From assembly GCA_927353735.1 (NCBI GenBank), contig CAKMIA010000001.1, positions 372,001 through 436,000 on the forward strand: a stretch of 64,000 bases of DNA. Reading direction: 5' to 3'. Shown one piece after another: positions 1 to 10,400 of this stretch. The DNA is from an uncultured Veillonellaceae bacterium (GTDB taxonomy: Bacteria; Bacillota; Negativicutes; Veillonellales; Dialisteraceae). Made by a program: the position numbers and the translations under genes. Position 1 is the first letter of the stretch. The number at the start of each line of letters is the position of its first letter. The notes below the pieces were generated by a model. It was not told the DNA's origin and did no database searches. It saw only the letters and a program-made list of their open reading frames with translations.

Positions 1-1154
1 CCGGAGCCGTTCAGGGTATGAACGAATTCCGGCTTGTCTCCCGGGTGACGGCGGAAGCGGATATTGGCGCGCCGTGCCTGGAAGTCAAGGCAGTTGGAGC
101 AGGAGGAAATTTCTCTGTATTTGTTCTGGGCCGGCATCCACACTTCCAGATCGTAGGTCTTGGCCGAGGAGAAGCCGATATCGCCCGTGCAGAGGCAGAC
201 CACATGATAGGGAAGGCCCAGACGCTGGAGCACCCGTTCCGCTTCGGCGGTGAGGCTTTCCAGTTCATCCCAGCTGTCTTCCGGCTTGCAGTACTTCACC
301 ATTTCCACCTTATGGAACTGGTGCTGACGGATGAGGCCGCGCGTATCCTTGCCGGCAGAGCCCGCTTCCTTACGGAAGCACGGCGTGAAGGCGGTCACAT
401 GGACCGGCAGATCCTTGCCATCGAGAATCTCACCGGCAAAGTAGTTGGTAAGCGGTACTTCGGCGGTCGGGGTCATGTACATATCTTCCCCTTCGACCTT
501 GTACATATCTTCTGCAAATTTCGGAAGCTGGCCCGTGCCGGTCATGGAAGCACCGTTGATGATGTACGGCGGAATGACTTCGGTATAGTCATTTTCCTGA
601 GTGTGCATATCGAGCATCAGATTGTAGATGGCCCGTTCCAGACGAGCGGCTGCGCCGAGGTAGAAATAGAAGCGGGCGCCGGCCACTTTGCCGGCCCGTT
701 CGGAATCGAGGATGCCCAGCTCTTCGCCCAGCTCATAATGGGCTTTGATCGGGAAATCAAACTTCGGGATTTCGCCCCAGCGGCGCACTTCCGGATTTTC
801 GCTGTCGTCCTTGCCGACCGGTACGGATTTGTCCGTCATGTTCGGAATGCGGAGAAGCAGGGCATGGAGCGTTTCTTCCGTTTCACGGAGCTCGGCATCG
901 ATGGCATCGATCTTATTGCCCACTTCTTTCATTTCTGCAATGGCTGCGGAAGCATCTTCGCCGTTTTTCTTGGCCAGTGCAATTTTTTTCGTTTCTGCAT
1001 TGCGCTGGCTCTTCAGCGCTTCCGTGTCCTGCAGCAGTGCACGGCGCTTTTCATCCAGCTTCAGCACTTCATCCACATCAAAGGGATTGTGGCGGTTCTT
1101 CAGGTTTTCCTTGACCTCGTCCGCATGCTCTCTGATAAATTTCATGTCCAACAT
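1..1154 (-). CDS. serS: Seryl-tRNA synthetase, C-terminus cut by window edge
   Basis: Charges tRNA-Ser with serine in the cytoplasm. About 384 N-terminal residues are present; the frame runs off the left edge inside the conserved TLNGSG motif 3 region, so roughly the last 40 residues are missing. Residues 1-100 form the charged coiled-coil arm. TPTAEV is at 228-233 and the motif-2 loop [14 protein letters not shown] near 260-273, both class II SerRS signatures. The ATG at 1154 gives MLDMKFIRE, the usual family start, and is preceded by GAGGGG. The gene lies directly behind a T-box leader, so it is probably induced when tRNA-Ser is uncharged. Confidence 0.97.
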   Translation of the reverse strand, partial: MLDMKFIREHADEVKENLKNRHNPFDVDEVLKLDEKRRALLQDTEALKSQRNAETKKIALAKKNGEDASAAIAEMKEVGNKIDAIDAELRETEETLHALLLRIPNMTDKSVPVGKDDSENPEVRRWGEIPKFDFPIKAHYELGEELGILDSERAGKVAGARFYFYLGAAARLERAIYNLMLDMHTQENDYTEVIPPYIINGASMTGTGQLPKFAEDMYKVEGEDMYMTPTAEVPLTNYFAGEILDGKDLPVHVTAFTPCFRKEAGSAGKDTRGLIRQHQFHKVEMVKYCKPEDSWDELESLTAEAERVLQRLGLPYHVVCLCTGDIGFSSAKTYDLEVWMPAQNKYREISSCSNCLDFQARRANIRFRRHPGDKPEFVHTLNGS

Positions 1155-1177
1155 AGTCTTTCGCCCCTCTGTTCTAA

Positions 1178-1398
1178 AATTTTCCGGCGGCAATAAAAAA
1201 AGCTCTCATCCCAAGGGACGAAAGACTTCGCGGTGCCACCCAATTTGCATTTCTGCCAGCTCTGTGTACGATATCGGATACGCCGTCCGACTCTTCGCCG
1301 GCCGCTCCGGAGCGGAAACTTCTCTCTTCCCTGCAGGCTCACACCAGCCGCCTGCTCTCTGCAAAGTTCTGACAGAAGATTTTCTCCTTCTCTGCGTT
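1178..1398 (-). promoter_or_regulatory. T-box leader of serS (serine type)
   Basis: The minus strand carries the T-box core GGGTGGCACCGCG at 1229-1243, which pairs with uncharged tRNA. It is followed by a 10-bp terminator hairpin (CTTTCGTCCC / GGGATGAGAG, 1204-1225) and a T run. Upstream lies a stem I distal loop (AGAGAG...GGTGTGAGCC). A UCC triplet followed by G at 1316-1314 sits where the specifier loop is expected and would read serine; that assignment is by analogy with the trp leader in this window. The leader fills the 357-nt gap between serS and the next gene. Confidence 0.9.
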
Positions 1399-1404
1399 GC
1401 ATTT

Positions 1405-1433
1405 ATTATAATCATTTCCCCATCATTTGGCAA
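1405..1433 (-). promoter_or_regulatory. serS promoter
   Basis: On the minus strand a TTGCCA -35 (1433-1428) and a perfect TATAAT -10 (1410-1405) are separated by 17 bp. Transcription would start near 1398, immediately before the T-box stem I. Confidence 0.75.
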
Positions 1434-1477
1434 CACCCGCCCCAGCAGCCTGCACCATACGCCCCATCGGGCGCAGC

Positions 1478-1505
1478 AAAAACGCCCCGCATGCCTGCGG
1501 AGCGC
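1478..1505 (-). terminator. Terminator after the 500-aa gene
   Basis: The minus strand forms CGCTCCGCA / TGCGGGGCG around a GGCA loop, followed by five T. It lies just past the stop at 1512 and before the serS promoter. Confidence 0.7.
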
Positions 1506-1511
1506 TTCCTG

Positions 1512-3014
1512 TTACTTCACCCGGCCGAGAATGACCTTCGTCCGGGACGGCGGAAAAGGCGCATCCGCCGGCTGAAAATATTCAATATTCACTATCGTGA
1601 CCGGCTTCGGCTCATTATCCGGCCCGACCGGCACGAGCACGCGGTCCCCGATGCGCAGCGTCTCATCCTCCGTGCGGTAATGGTAGCGCTTTCCGCCCTC
1701 CTGAAACACCACCGAGCAGTAAATATACTCGCCGGCCTCTCTGGGCCGCCAGCGGTACAGCGCCGGATTCATCAGCGCCCCCTCCGTACGGCTCCGGAAA
1801 AACGCCGTCACCCGATCCGCGAAGGCCGGCCACGTCTCTGGCAGTCCGTTCCTGTCGAAGCTTCCCTCCAGCAGCTGCTCCGGCTGCCGCCGGTACCGCA
1901 CCACAATGCGGTACCGCAGGTCACAGCGGTCCCGGTCCATATCCGGAAAGAGCACCGGCGCCTCTGCGCACTGGCACCGTGTCTCCGGCGGTGCAAACAT
2001 GCCGTCCCGGCTGCACGCCTCCAGCTGGTCCCGCACGCCGCCGCGGATGGTAAGGCGGGTGCCGTCCTTCTCATAGGTCAGCTGATCCGCTACCCCGTCC
2101 AGCTCCAGGATTTCCCTGCGCTGCCCTGCGGTCTGCGGGGCGCCGGCCGGCGTCTCCTTCCACTGCGGCAGAAACTCCACGGTGAGATTTGTGATGGACT
2201 CCCAGCTGTGCCCGTCGAAGGCCCACGCATTGGACAGCCCCGTCTCCCTCCGTATCATGGCCGAGAGCCCGCCGGGAAAAATCCCCGGGTCGATGGGAAA
2301 CTCTCCGTCATATATATCGGCATGCCCCTCGCCGTCAGACAGCCGCAGCGTCCAGTCCCCGCCGTCACAGATCCGAATTTCCGGCTTCGGCAGGCCGCTC
2401 TGCGCCAGCAGGGTCAGCACCTGAAACAGAAAGGCCGCTTTTTCCCGGTGGACCCGGAACGGGATCGTCCAGAGCCGTGTGGCCGTTTCAGGATACATTC
2501 TGACCCGGTCCTCTGACAGGGTGCCCCGTCCGCTCTCGCTGAAGCTCAGCCGCTGCCGCTTTATGCCGTCTTCGGACAGAGCCCAGAACCAGCATTCTGA
2601 CGAGCGCAGGATCAACTTTTTCACCGTCCGCCCGAACAGCTGCGGATGGTCCCGTTCCTCTGCGGTCAGCTGTTCCAGACGGAGAAACGCCAACGTGAAC
2701 CACACCAGCGGATCGTTCTCCCGGTCGGCCGGCCCCATGGCCCAGCGCGTGAGATACCGCCATTTGGAAAAGATGGCCGAGCCGAGAAGCGCCGCATCAT
2801 CCACGTCCATGATATGCGCCGCCAGTGCCCGCACGTCATGGAAAGACGCTTCAGAAAAACGCCGGCTGAAAGCCTGTCCGCCATCCATGGCAAAGCCCAG
2901 CGCCTCACAGGTTTCTCCAAAGGCGCGGTTTTCCAGAAATTCCCTCTGCGGTTTCCCGCCGGCGCAGGCCAGATATCTCTGCGCCCACTCGTGCACTGCC
3001 TTTCTGTCGATCAT
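1512..3014 (-). CDS. Uncharacterised 500-aa protein
   Basis: I do not recognise a named family. The protein is soluble, with no signal peptide or membrane segment, and is rich in Arg and acidic residues. The C-terminal ~80 residues (VYRYR-type segment YHYRTEDETLRIGDRVLVPVG followed by VNIEYF and APFPPSRTKVILG) look like a separate small beta domain of the kind found at the ends of several uncharacterised Firmicute proteins. The N-terminal half is helical and has several Trp. ATG at 3014 is preceded by AGGAGGG. The gene is monocistronic between the alr terminator and its own terminator. Codon use looks like the neighbours. Confidence 0.8.
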   Translation of the reverse strand: MIDRKAVHEWAQRYLACAGGKPQREFLENRAFGETCEALGFAMDGGQAFSRRFSEASFHDVRALAAHIMDVDDAALLGSAIFSKWRYLTRWAMGPADRENDPLVWFTLAFLRLEQLTAEERDHPQLFGRTVKKLILRSSECWFWALSEDGIKRQRLSFSESGRGTLSEDRVRMYPETATRLWTIPFRVHREKAAFLFQVLTLLAQSGLPKPEIRICDGGDWTLRLSDGEGHADIYDGEFPIDPGIFPGGLSAMIRRETGLSNAWAFDGHSWESITNLTVEFLPQWKETPAGAPQTAGQRREILELDGVADQLTYEKDGTRLTIRGGVRDQLEACSRDGMFAPPETRCQCAEAPVLFPDMDRDRCDLRYRIVVRYRRQPEQLLEGSFDRNGLPETWPAFADRVTAFFRSRTEGALMNPALYRWRPREAGEYIYCSVVFQEGGKRYHYRTEDETLRIGDRVLVPVGPDNEPKPVTIVNIEYFQPADAPFPPSRTKVILGRVK

Positions 3015-3072
3015 GGGACTCCCTCCTTTTCTTCAATATAGCAAAAGCTGTTCCAAAACACAAAAGACAAAA

Positions 3073-3104
3073 CAAAAGAGCTTCTCTCACAGAGAAGCTC
3101 TTTC
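3073..3104 (-). terminator. Terminator after alr
   Basis: Perfect inverted repeat AAAGAGCTTCTCT / AGAGAAGCTCTTT followed on the minus strand by TTTTGTTTTGTCTTTT. It starts 15 nt after the alr stop. Confidence 0.85.
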
Positions 3105-3118
3105 ATATATCAGTGAAA

Positions 3119-4219
3119 TTATTCTTCTACCCAGACCTTCGGGACCCGTTTCAGATCACAGAGGATTTCATGCGGGATCGTGCCGGCCTTGGCGCATACC
3201 TCATCGATGGTGATTTCCTCATCGCCCTGTTTGCCGATGAGTACGGCTTCATCACCGGGACGTACCTCGTCATCCACAGCGACCATGAACTGGTCCATGC
3301 AGATGCGGCCCACGATGGGGCAGCGTTTTCCGTTGATGAGGACCTCGCCCTTGTTGGAGAGCGCGCGATGATAGCCGTCCGCATAGCCGATCGGAATGGT
3401 GGCGGTCTTCATGTCATGATCCGCTACGAAGGTGCCGCCGTAGCCGATGGCTTCGCCCTTGTGCAGGGTCTGTACGTGCGTTACATGGGACGTGAGGGAC
3501 ATCACATACTGCAGCGGCAGCGTATGGGTCATCACATCCGAAGGCTGCGGTCCGTACAGAATGATGCCCGGGCGGGCCAGATTGTGCCAGCTGCGCGGAA
3601 TATCGATGATGCCTGCACTGTTGGCAGAGGATACAACGAAATCTTCGGTGATCTTCATATGGGACAGAGCTTCATCGAAGCGGTCCAGCTGGGCCAGAGC
3701 GGCATCCTTTTCCTTGTGGTCCGCGGTGGCCATATGCGTGAACGTGCCGCGGATATGAAGATGGGGCAGACTCTCCAGCTTTTCCCAGAACGCCGGCACA
3801 TCCGCAGGATGGACACCGATGCGGTTCATGCCCGTGTCCACGGCGATCCATACGTCCATGACCCTGCCTGCCGCTGCGGCCACCGCTTCATAGGCATCGA
3901 GATCCACGGTGTCATCCACAGGAACCACCAGATTTTCGTTCACTGCCACAGGCATATCCTCCGGCAGCGGAAGGCCGAGCACGTAGATCGGGCAGGTGAA
4001 TCCGGCTTCCCGGAGCTCCTGGCCTTCTTCCACACGGGCTACAGCGGCTGCGCAGTACCCTTCCTCCAGAGCAATACGAAGCGCCTGTACCGCGCCGTGG
4101 CCGTACGCATTGGCCTTGACGACAGCGAGGACATTCACTTCTTTCGGCAGATGCTGCCGGATAACGCGCATGTTGTGACGCAGCGCGGACAGATTGATTT
4201 TAATTTCAGAAACGGGCAT
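3119..4219 (-). CDS. alr: Alanine racemase
   Basis: PLP enzyme converting L- to D-alanine for peptidoglycan. It has 366 aa, the usual length. The PLP-lysine motif VVKANAYGHGA lies at about residues 33-43. The C-terminal beta domain carries the catalytic-tyrosine region (AIGYGGTF) and the CMDQFMV segment that lines the active site. ATG at 4219 follows AGGAGG at good spacing. It stands alone between its own terminator and a spacer upstream of which hemW ends, so it is probably transcribed independently. Confidence 0.97.
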   Translation of the reverse strand: MPVSEIKINLSALRHNMRVIRQHLPKEVNVLAVVKANAYGHGAVQALRIALEEGYCAAAVARVEEGQELREAGFTCPIYVLGLPLPEDMPVAVNENLVVPVDDTVDLDAYEAVAAAAGRVMDVWIAVDTGMNRIGVHPADVPAFWEKLESLPHLHIRGTFTHMATADHKEKDAALAQLDRFDEALSHMKITEDFVVSSANSAGIIDIPRSWHNLARPGIILYGPQPSDVMTHTLPLQYVMSLTSHVTHVQTLHKGEAIGYGGTFVADHDMKTATIPIGYADGYHRALSNKGEVLINGKRCPIVGRICMDQFMVAVDDEVRPGDEAVLIGKQGDEEITIDEVCAKAGTIPHEILCDLKRVPKVWVEE

Positions 4220-4396
4220 GAAAGATACCTCCTTGTTCTGCCATATGACAGAAATGATTGATAAAGTACAGCCCCATCATAGACCGAACCGGCCAAAAAG
4301 GAAAGTGTATATTCTCTTTTTTTATGACAGAAATAGTGAAAAACCATGGCAAAGAAATCCTGCCCATACAAAAACAGTGCCGAAGCGCTGTTCCTT

Positions 4397-5542
4397 TTAT
4401 TCTATGTCATCACTGCGGAGAAAGGATTCAAACACCGTATTGCCCAGTGCCGCGCCGCGGGCGGTCAGAAAGAGTCGGCCCTCTTTCTCGGCAATAAGTT
4501 TTTCCCGGGTCAGCGTCTCCAGCACCGCACCATACCAGTGCTCCAGCGGCGCGCCGTAGCGCTGTTCAAAATCCGCCAGCGGAATCCCCCGCTGCATCCG
4601 CAGATGCAGGAAGCAGTATTCCTCCATTTCCTCCGCTTCGCTGAGCGCTTCCCGTTCCATCGGCGCCTCATGACCCAAAAGCAGCTCGTGCATATAGCGC
4701 CGCGTGCCGGGGAGCACCTGCCAGCGCTCATGGCCGATGCGCGAGCACGCCGACGGGCCGAACCCCAGATAGGGATCAAGCCGCCAGTATTTCTCATTGT
4801 GCCGGGATTCGAAGCCCTTCCGGGCAAAGCTGGAAATCTCATACCGGTCAAAGCCGTAGTGCGGCGGGATGCGGCACATCAGCTGATACATGGCCCAGCT
4901 CTCCGCCTCGGAAGGACGGGGCAGCTTCCCCGCCTCCGCCAGCTGGGTGAACCGCGTCCCCTCCTCGAGAATGAGGCTGTAAATGGAAAGATGGGTAATC
5001 GGCAGATGCATCGCCCATACAAGGGACCGGCGGAAATCCTCCGCCGTCTGTCCGGGCAGCTCATACATGAGATCGATGCTGATATTCCGGAAGCCCGTCC
5101 GGTAAGCCCGCTTCACTGCCTGTTTTGCTTCTGACGCGGTATGGCGCCGGCCGATGGCCTGAAGCAGCCGGTCATCCTTTGACTGCACGCCCACAGACAG
5201 ACGGTTCACGCCCAGCGAATACGCCGTTTCCAGAAAAGACGCCGTCATGTCGCAGGGATTCATTTCCATGGTGATCTCTGCATCGGGCCGTACCGGGAAA
5301 TGCTGCCGGATGCCCGTTATGAGCCGCGTCAGCTGCGCCGCCGTGAGGAGCGACGGAGTGCCGCCGCCGAAATAGACCGTATCCACGTCCTGATGAAAGG
5401 TGCGGCTCCGCAGCTCCACCTCCCGGAGCATGGCGTCGATATAGGCGTCCGGAACGGCGGCCGCATTGGAATAAAACCCGCAGTAGGCACACCGGCTCCG
5501 GCAGAAGGGAATGTGAAAATACAGACCGAGGGTATCAGTCAT
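4397..5542 (-). CDS. hemW: Radical SAM haem chaperone HemW
   Basis: 381 aa, often annotated as oxygen-independent coproporphyrinogen III oxidase. The N-terminus has [16 protein letters not shown], giving the CxxxCxxC ligands of the SAM-binding 4Fe-4S cluster followed by [12 protein letters not shown] is the glycine-rich SAM motif. The family delivers haem to membrane enzymes and is distinct from true HemN. The ATG lies inside the end of lepA (8-nt overlap), so translation is probably coupled; its own Shine-Dalgarno is weak. The window shows no other haem biosynthesis gene. Confidence 0.9.
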   Translation of the reverse strand: MTDTLGLYFHIPFCRSRCAYCGFYSNAAAVPDAYIDAMLREVELRSRTFHQDVDTVYFGGGTPSLLTAAQLTRLITGIRQHFPVRPDAEITMEMNPCDMTASFLETAYSLGVNRLSVGVQSKDDRLLQAIGRRHTASEAKQAVKRAYRTGFRNISIDLMYELPGQTAEDFRRSLVWAMHLPITHLSIYSLILEEGTRFTQLAEAGKLPRPSEAESWAMYQLMCRIPPHYGFDRYEISSFARKGFESRHNEKYWRLDPYLGFGPSACSRIGHERWQVLPGTRRYMHELLLGHEAPMEREALSEAEEMEEYCFLHLRMQRGIPLADFEQRYGAPLEHWYGAVLETLTREKLIAEKEGRLFLTARGAALGNTVFESFLRSDDIE

Positions 5543-7331
5543 TTTTCAGCACAGCCATGAAGGCTTCCTGCGGGAGCTCCACGCTGCCCACCTGCTTCAT
5601 GCGCTTCTTCCCTTCCTTCTGCTTTTCCAGCAGCTTTTTCTTACGGGTGATGTCGCCGCCGTAGCACTTGGCCAGTACGTCCTTGCGGAGCGCCTTGATG
5701 GTCTCACGAGCAATGACCTTGCTGCCCACCGCTGCCTGAATCGGCACCTCGAAGAGCTGGCGGGGAATGATCTCTTTCAGCTTCTGCGCCAGTGCCCGGC
5801 CGCGGGACACCGCATTGGACCGGTGGACGATCACGGACAGCGCATCAATGAGCTCACCGTTCAGGAGAATATCCAGACGGACCGCATCGGTCCGCTCATA
5901 TCCGGCGAGCTGATAATCCAGCGAGGCATAGCCCTTCGTGCTGGATTTCAGTTTGTCGAAGAAATCAAAGATGATCTCGCACAGGGGGATCTTATACTGC
6001 AGATCCACCCGGGTCTCATCGAGATAGCTCATGGTGATGAAGGTGCCCCGCCGGTTCTGCGCCAGCTCCATGACGGCCCCCACCATGTCGGACGGCACCA
6101 GAATATCCACCTTCACGATCGGTTCCTCGATGTGGTCGATCTTGCCCGCCGGCGGCAGCTCGGCCGGATTGTCCACGGAGATCATTTCCCCGTCGGTCTT
6201 ATATACATGATAGATAACGGACGGCGCCGTGATGATCAGCTTCAGATTGTATTCCCGTTCCAGCCGTTCCTGCACCACATCCATGTGAAGCAGGCCGAGG
6301 AAGCCGCAGCGGAAGCCGAAGCCCAGCGCCAGCGAGGTCTCCGGCACGAATTCCAGCGCCGCGTCGTTCAGGCTGAGCTTTTCCAGCGATTCCTTCAGCT
6401 GGTCATAGTCCTTGCTCTCCACCGGATACAGACCGCAGAACACCATGGGAAGCGCCTTGCGGTAGCCCGGCAGCGCCTCTTCGGCGCCATTCTCCGCGGT
6501 GGTGATGGTGTCCCCCACTTCACAGTCGTGTACATTTTTGATGCTCGCCGCCACGTAGCCCACGGAACCGCAGGAAAGCTCTGTATCCTGCTTCGGGAAC
6601 GGCGTGAAATGGCCCACCTCCGTCACGTTGTAGACCTTTCCCGAGGCCATCATGCGGATATTCATGCCGGGGCGGATGGAGCCGTCCTTGACGCGCACAT
6701 AGGCAATGGCCCCTTTATAGGAATCAAAAATGGAGTCAAAGATGAGGCAGCGCAGCGGTTCCTTCGAATGATCCTGCGGCGCGGGGATGCGCTCCACGAT
6801 CGCTTCCAGTACCTTTTCCACGTTGAGCCCCGTCTTGGCGCTGATCTCAATGGCATCGGACATATCGAGGCCGATGACATTTTCCACTTCCTTCTTGACC
6901 CGCTCCACATCCGCCGAGGGCAGGTCGATCTTATTGATGACCGGGATGATTTCCAGATCGTGATCCAGCGCGAGGTACACATTGGCCAGCGTCTGCGCCT
7001 GCACGCCCTGCGTAGCGTCGATGATGAGGATGGCCCCCTCGCAGGCGGAAAGGCTCCGGGAAACTTCATAGTTGAAGTCCACGTGCCCGGGGGTGTCGAT
7101 AAGATTCAACGTGTAGGTCTTTCCGTCCTTGTAGCGGTACAGCAGCCGCGCGGACTGCTCCTTGATGGTAATGCCCCGTTCCCGTTCCAGATCCATCGTA
7201 TCCAGAATCTGGGCTTCCATGTCGCGCTTCTGCACGGTGCCGGTGAGCTCGATCAGCCGGTCCGCCAGCGTGGATTTCCCATGATCGATGTGGGCAATGA
7301 TGGAAAAATTACGGATCAGTTCTGTATTCAT
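5535..7331 (-). CDS. lepA: Elongation factor 4 (LepA)
   Basis: Ribosome-associated translational GTPase. The G1 motif AHIDHGKST is near the N-terminus, DTPGH and NKID follow, and the LepA-specific C-terminal domain contains [16 protein letters not shown]. The longer ORF begins at 7358, but ATG at 7331 gives [10 protein letters not shown], the family start, and has GGAG 6 nt upstream, giving 598 aa. It is transcribed with hemW downstream. Confidence 0.97.
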   Translation of the reverse strand: MNTELIRNFSIIAHIDHGKSTLADRLIELTGTVQKRDMEAQILDTMDLERERGITIKEQSARLLYRYKDGKTYTLNLIDTPGHVDFNYEVSRSLSACEGAILIIDATQGVQAQTLANVYLALDHDLEIIPVINKIDLPSADVERVKKEVENVIGLDMSDAIEISAKTGLNVEKVLEAIVERIPAPQDHSKEPLRCLIFDSIFDSYKGAIAYVRVKDGSIRPGMNIRMMASGKVYNVTEVGHFTPFPKQDTELSCGSVGYVAASIKNVHDCEVGDTITTAENGAEEALPGYRKALPMVFCGLYPVESKDYDQLKESLEKLSLNDAALEFVPETSLALGFGFRCGFLGLLHMDVVQERLEREYNLKLIITAPSVIYHVYKTDGEMISVDNPAELPPAGKIDHIEEPIVKVDILVPSDMVGAVMELAQNRRGTFITMSYLDETRVDLQYKIPLCEIIFDFFDKLKSSTKGYASLDYQLAGYERTDAVRLDILLNGELIDALSVIVHRSNAVSRGRALAQKLKEIIPRQLFEVPIQAAVGSKVIARETIKALRKDVLAKCYGGDITRKKKLLEKQKEGKKRMKQVGSVELPQEAFMAVLKND

Positions 7332-7437
7332 GTCATTCTCCATGTGTAAATCGGACAAGCCGGGCCTGTCCTTCGGTATTCTTTATCGAAAGTATTATAT
7401 CATATTCATTTTCTTTCCGCGGCGGCCCCGCGGGGCA

Positions 7438-7474
7438 AAGGAAAAACAGCGCCGCTCCGGACGCTGTTCCTTTA
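7438..7474 (-). terminator. Terminator after dnaE
   Basis: Minus strand AACAGCG / CGCTGTT hairpin (7468-7445) flanked by GGAA and followed by TTTTTCC, 13 nt after the dnaE stop. Confidence 0.7.
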
Positions 7475-7487
7475 AATTTTCTGTATG

Positions 7488-10400
7488 TTATCGTCTGCCG
7501 TCGACAGCACGGCTCCCGAGGAGCATTTTCAGCTCCTGCTCCGCCGCCTCCGTGTAGTCCAGGAAGAACTGCGGATTCATGGCGATCTCCTGCCGGGTGC
7601 TCTCGATGTGAAGGAACACCGGCGTCTTCCCGTGATGCGCGGCGAGGATGCGCGCCAGCCCGTCGCTCACCGCCTGCGATTCATGGCGGCGGTCCACATA
7701 CAAATGCACCTCCGACACGGGATAGCGCACGGTCTGCCCCGCCTGTCCCAGCGGAACGATCTCCTCTGCCAGCAGCCGCACCTCCCGTTCATTGGCCTGC
7801 ACGCGGCCCCGAACGCAGACAATGGCATCCATTTTATCGAGCAGCGGCTTGGCCTTTGCCCAGACAGAAGGGAAAATCACCGTCTCAATGGCGTCGTCAT
7901 AGTCCTCGATGGTGGCATAGCCCATGGGCTGTCCCTTTTTCGTGAGCTTGCCCTTCACGCGGGCCACGGTGCCTCCGATGGACACCATTTTCCCGTCATA
8001 CTTCATGCCGTGGCTGTTGATCTCATAAATGGGCGTGCAGGAATCGAGCACCTTTTTGTAATCATCCAGCGGATGTCCGCTCACGTAGAAGCCAAGGAGG
8101 CTCTTTTCCCAGTGAATCTTCTCGGACGGAGTCATGTCCGGCACGTCCGGATAGGATACCGATTTCATCTGCGGCTCCTCCCCGAAGAGACTGAGCTGCC
8201 CCGACTCCTGATCCTGCCGGGCCGAAGCCGCGGCAGCCATCGCCTCCGGAAGCGCCGCGAGCAGCTGCTGCCGGTTATAGCCGAAGGAATCCATGGCCCC
8301 GCAGCGGATCAGACTTTCGCAGGCGCGGCTGTTCAGTGTCCGCGCATCGATGCGCTCCAGAAAATCGGAGAGAGAACGGAACGGCCCTTTGGCCTTCCGC
8401 GCCGCAATGATGGAGTCCACCGCATTTTCCCCTACATTCTGCACCCCTGCAAGGCCGAAAAGGATACTCTGGCCCTGCGCGGAGAAGTAGGACTCGCTTC
8501 GGTTGATATCCGGCGCGGCGATCGCCACCTGATGGCGGCGGCAGTCCTCGATATACCGGCTCACCTTGCCCTTGTCCCCGTTGTAGCAGGACATCATGGC
8601 TGCCATGAATTCCGGCCGGTAATGCGCCTTCAGATATGCCGTCTGCCAGGCGATCCATCCGTAGCAGACACTGTGCGATTTATTGAACCCGTACCCTGCA
8701 AAATGCACCATCAGATCGAAAATGTGATTGGCCGTATCCTTTTCCACACCGTTTTTCAGCGCGCCGTCCACGAAGAGGTCGCGCTGCTTCTGCAGGATCT
8801 CCGGCTCCTTATGCCCCATGGCGCGGCGGAGCAGATCTGCCTGCCCCAGACTGAAGCCGCCCATGACGGAGGCAATGCGCATGACCTGTTCCTGATAGAG
8901 GATGACCCCGTAGGTCTCCTTCAGAATCGGCTCCAGCAGCGGATGGGGGTATTCCACAGGAATCCTGCCGTGCTTGCGGTTGATGAAATCTTCCGCCATG
9001 CCGCTCCCCAGCGGTCCCGGGCGGTACAGGGCCACCATCGGGATCAGGTCCTCAAAGCATTCCGGCTTCAGCTGCACCAGAAGGCTCGTGAATCCCGGCG
9101 ACTCTGACTGGAATACGCCCACCGTATCGCCGGCGCAGAGCATCCGGCAGGTCAGCTCATCCCGGCTGGGCAGGGCGTTGATATCCAGATCGATGCCCCG
9201 GTTTTCCCGGATCATTTCCAGTGCATCATGAATGACCGTCAGATTCCGCAGGCCCAGCAGATCCATCTTGAGCAGGCCCAGTTCCTCGTCGAGGTCCTTT
9301 TCATACTGGGTCTGGAGGAAGCCGTCCTGCGTGAGCTGGATCGGCACATAATCATCCACGGGAGACGAGCAGATCACGACCCCCGCCGCATGGGTGCCCG
9401 ACTGACGGGAGAGCCCTTCCAGCTTGAGGCAGTGGTCGATCAGCGTATGCACCCGGTCGTCCTGTTCATAGAGGGTGCGGAACTCGTGCGACCCTTCCAT
9501 GGTCTTTTTCAGCGTCACCCCCGGTCCGCCCGGCACCATCTTGGCGATCTGGTCCACCTCGCGGAGGGGCATCCCGATGACGCGTCCCACGTCTCGGATG
9601 ACGGCCTTGGCGGCCAGCGTACCGAAGGTGATGATCTGCGCCACATGGTCCTGCCCGTATTTGTTGGCCAGATAGGTGATGACCTCGCTCCGGCGGCGGT
9701 AGCACAGGTCGGTATCAATATCCGGCATGGACACGCGCTCCGGATTGAGAAAGCGTTCAAACAGAAGATCAAACCGCAGCGGGTCCAGCTCCGTGATGTG
9801 CAGCAGATACGATACGATGCTGCCGGCGGCGCTGCCGCGGCCCGGTCCGATGGGGATACCATGGGACTTCGCATAGTGGATGAAGTCCATGACGATCAGA
9901 AAATAATCGGAAAAGCCCATATGATCGATGACGGACAGCTCATAGTCGAGGCGCTCCCGCACCTTGTCCGTCACGGGCTGATAGCGCTCCGGCAGCGCCG
10001 CCTCACAGAGCTTCCGCAGATATGACCGGGCGGTCTCCCCCTCCGGCACGTCAAAGGAAGGCAGCTTGTGCTCCCCGAAGGTAAGCGTCACCTGACAGCG
10101 GTCTGCAATTTTCTTCGTATTTTCAATGGCACCGGGGAATTCACCGAGGATGGTTTCCATTTCCTCGCCGCTCTTGCAGTAAAATTCATCATTGGCAAAC
10201 CGGAAATGCTCCGGATCGTCCATGGTTTTCCCGGTGGAAATACACAGCTTGATCTCCTGACTGCGCGCATCCTCTTTCCGCACATAGTGGAAATCATTGG
10301 TCGCCACCAGACCGAGGCCGTATTCCTCAGCCAGCTCCGCCAGCACAGGCCGCACGGCCGCTTCCTCGGGCAGTCCGTGATTCTGCAATTCAATGAAATA

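Noticed and set aside
1233..2516. 427-aa plus-strand ORF
   Set aside because: Crosses the serS T-box, promoter and terminator on the other strand; antisense shadow.
5823..7349. 508-aa plus-strand ORF antisense to lepA
   Set aside because: It is the complement shadow of a conserved GTPase gene; no ribosome site or family motif.
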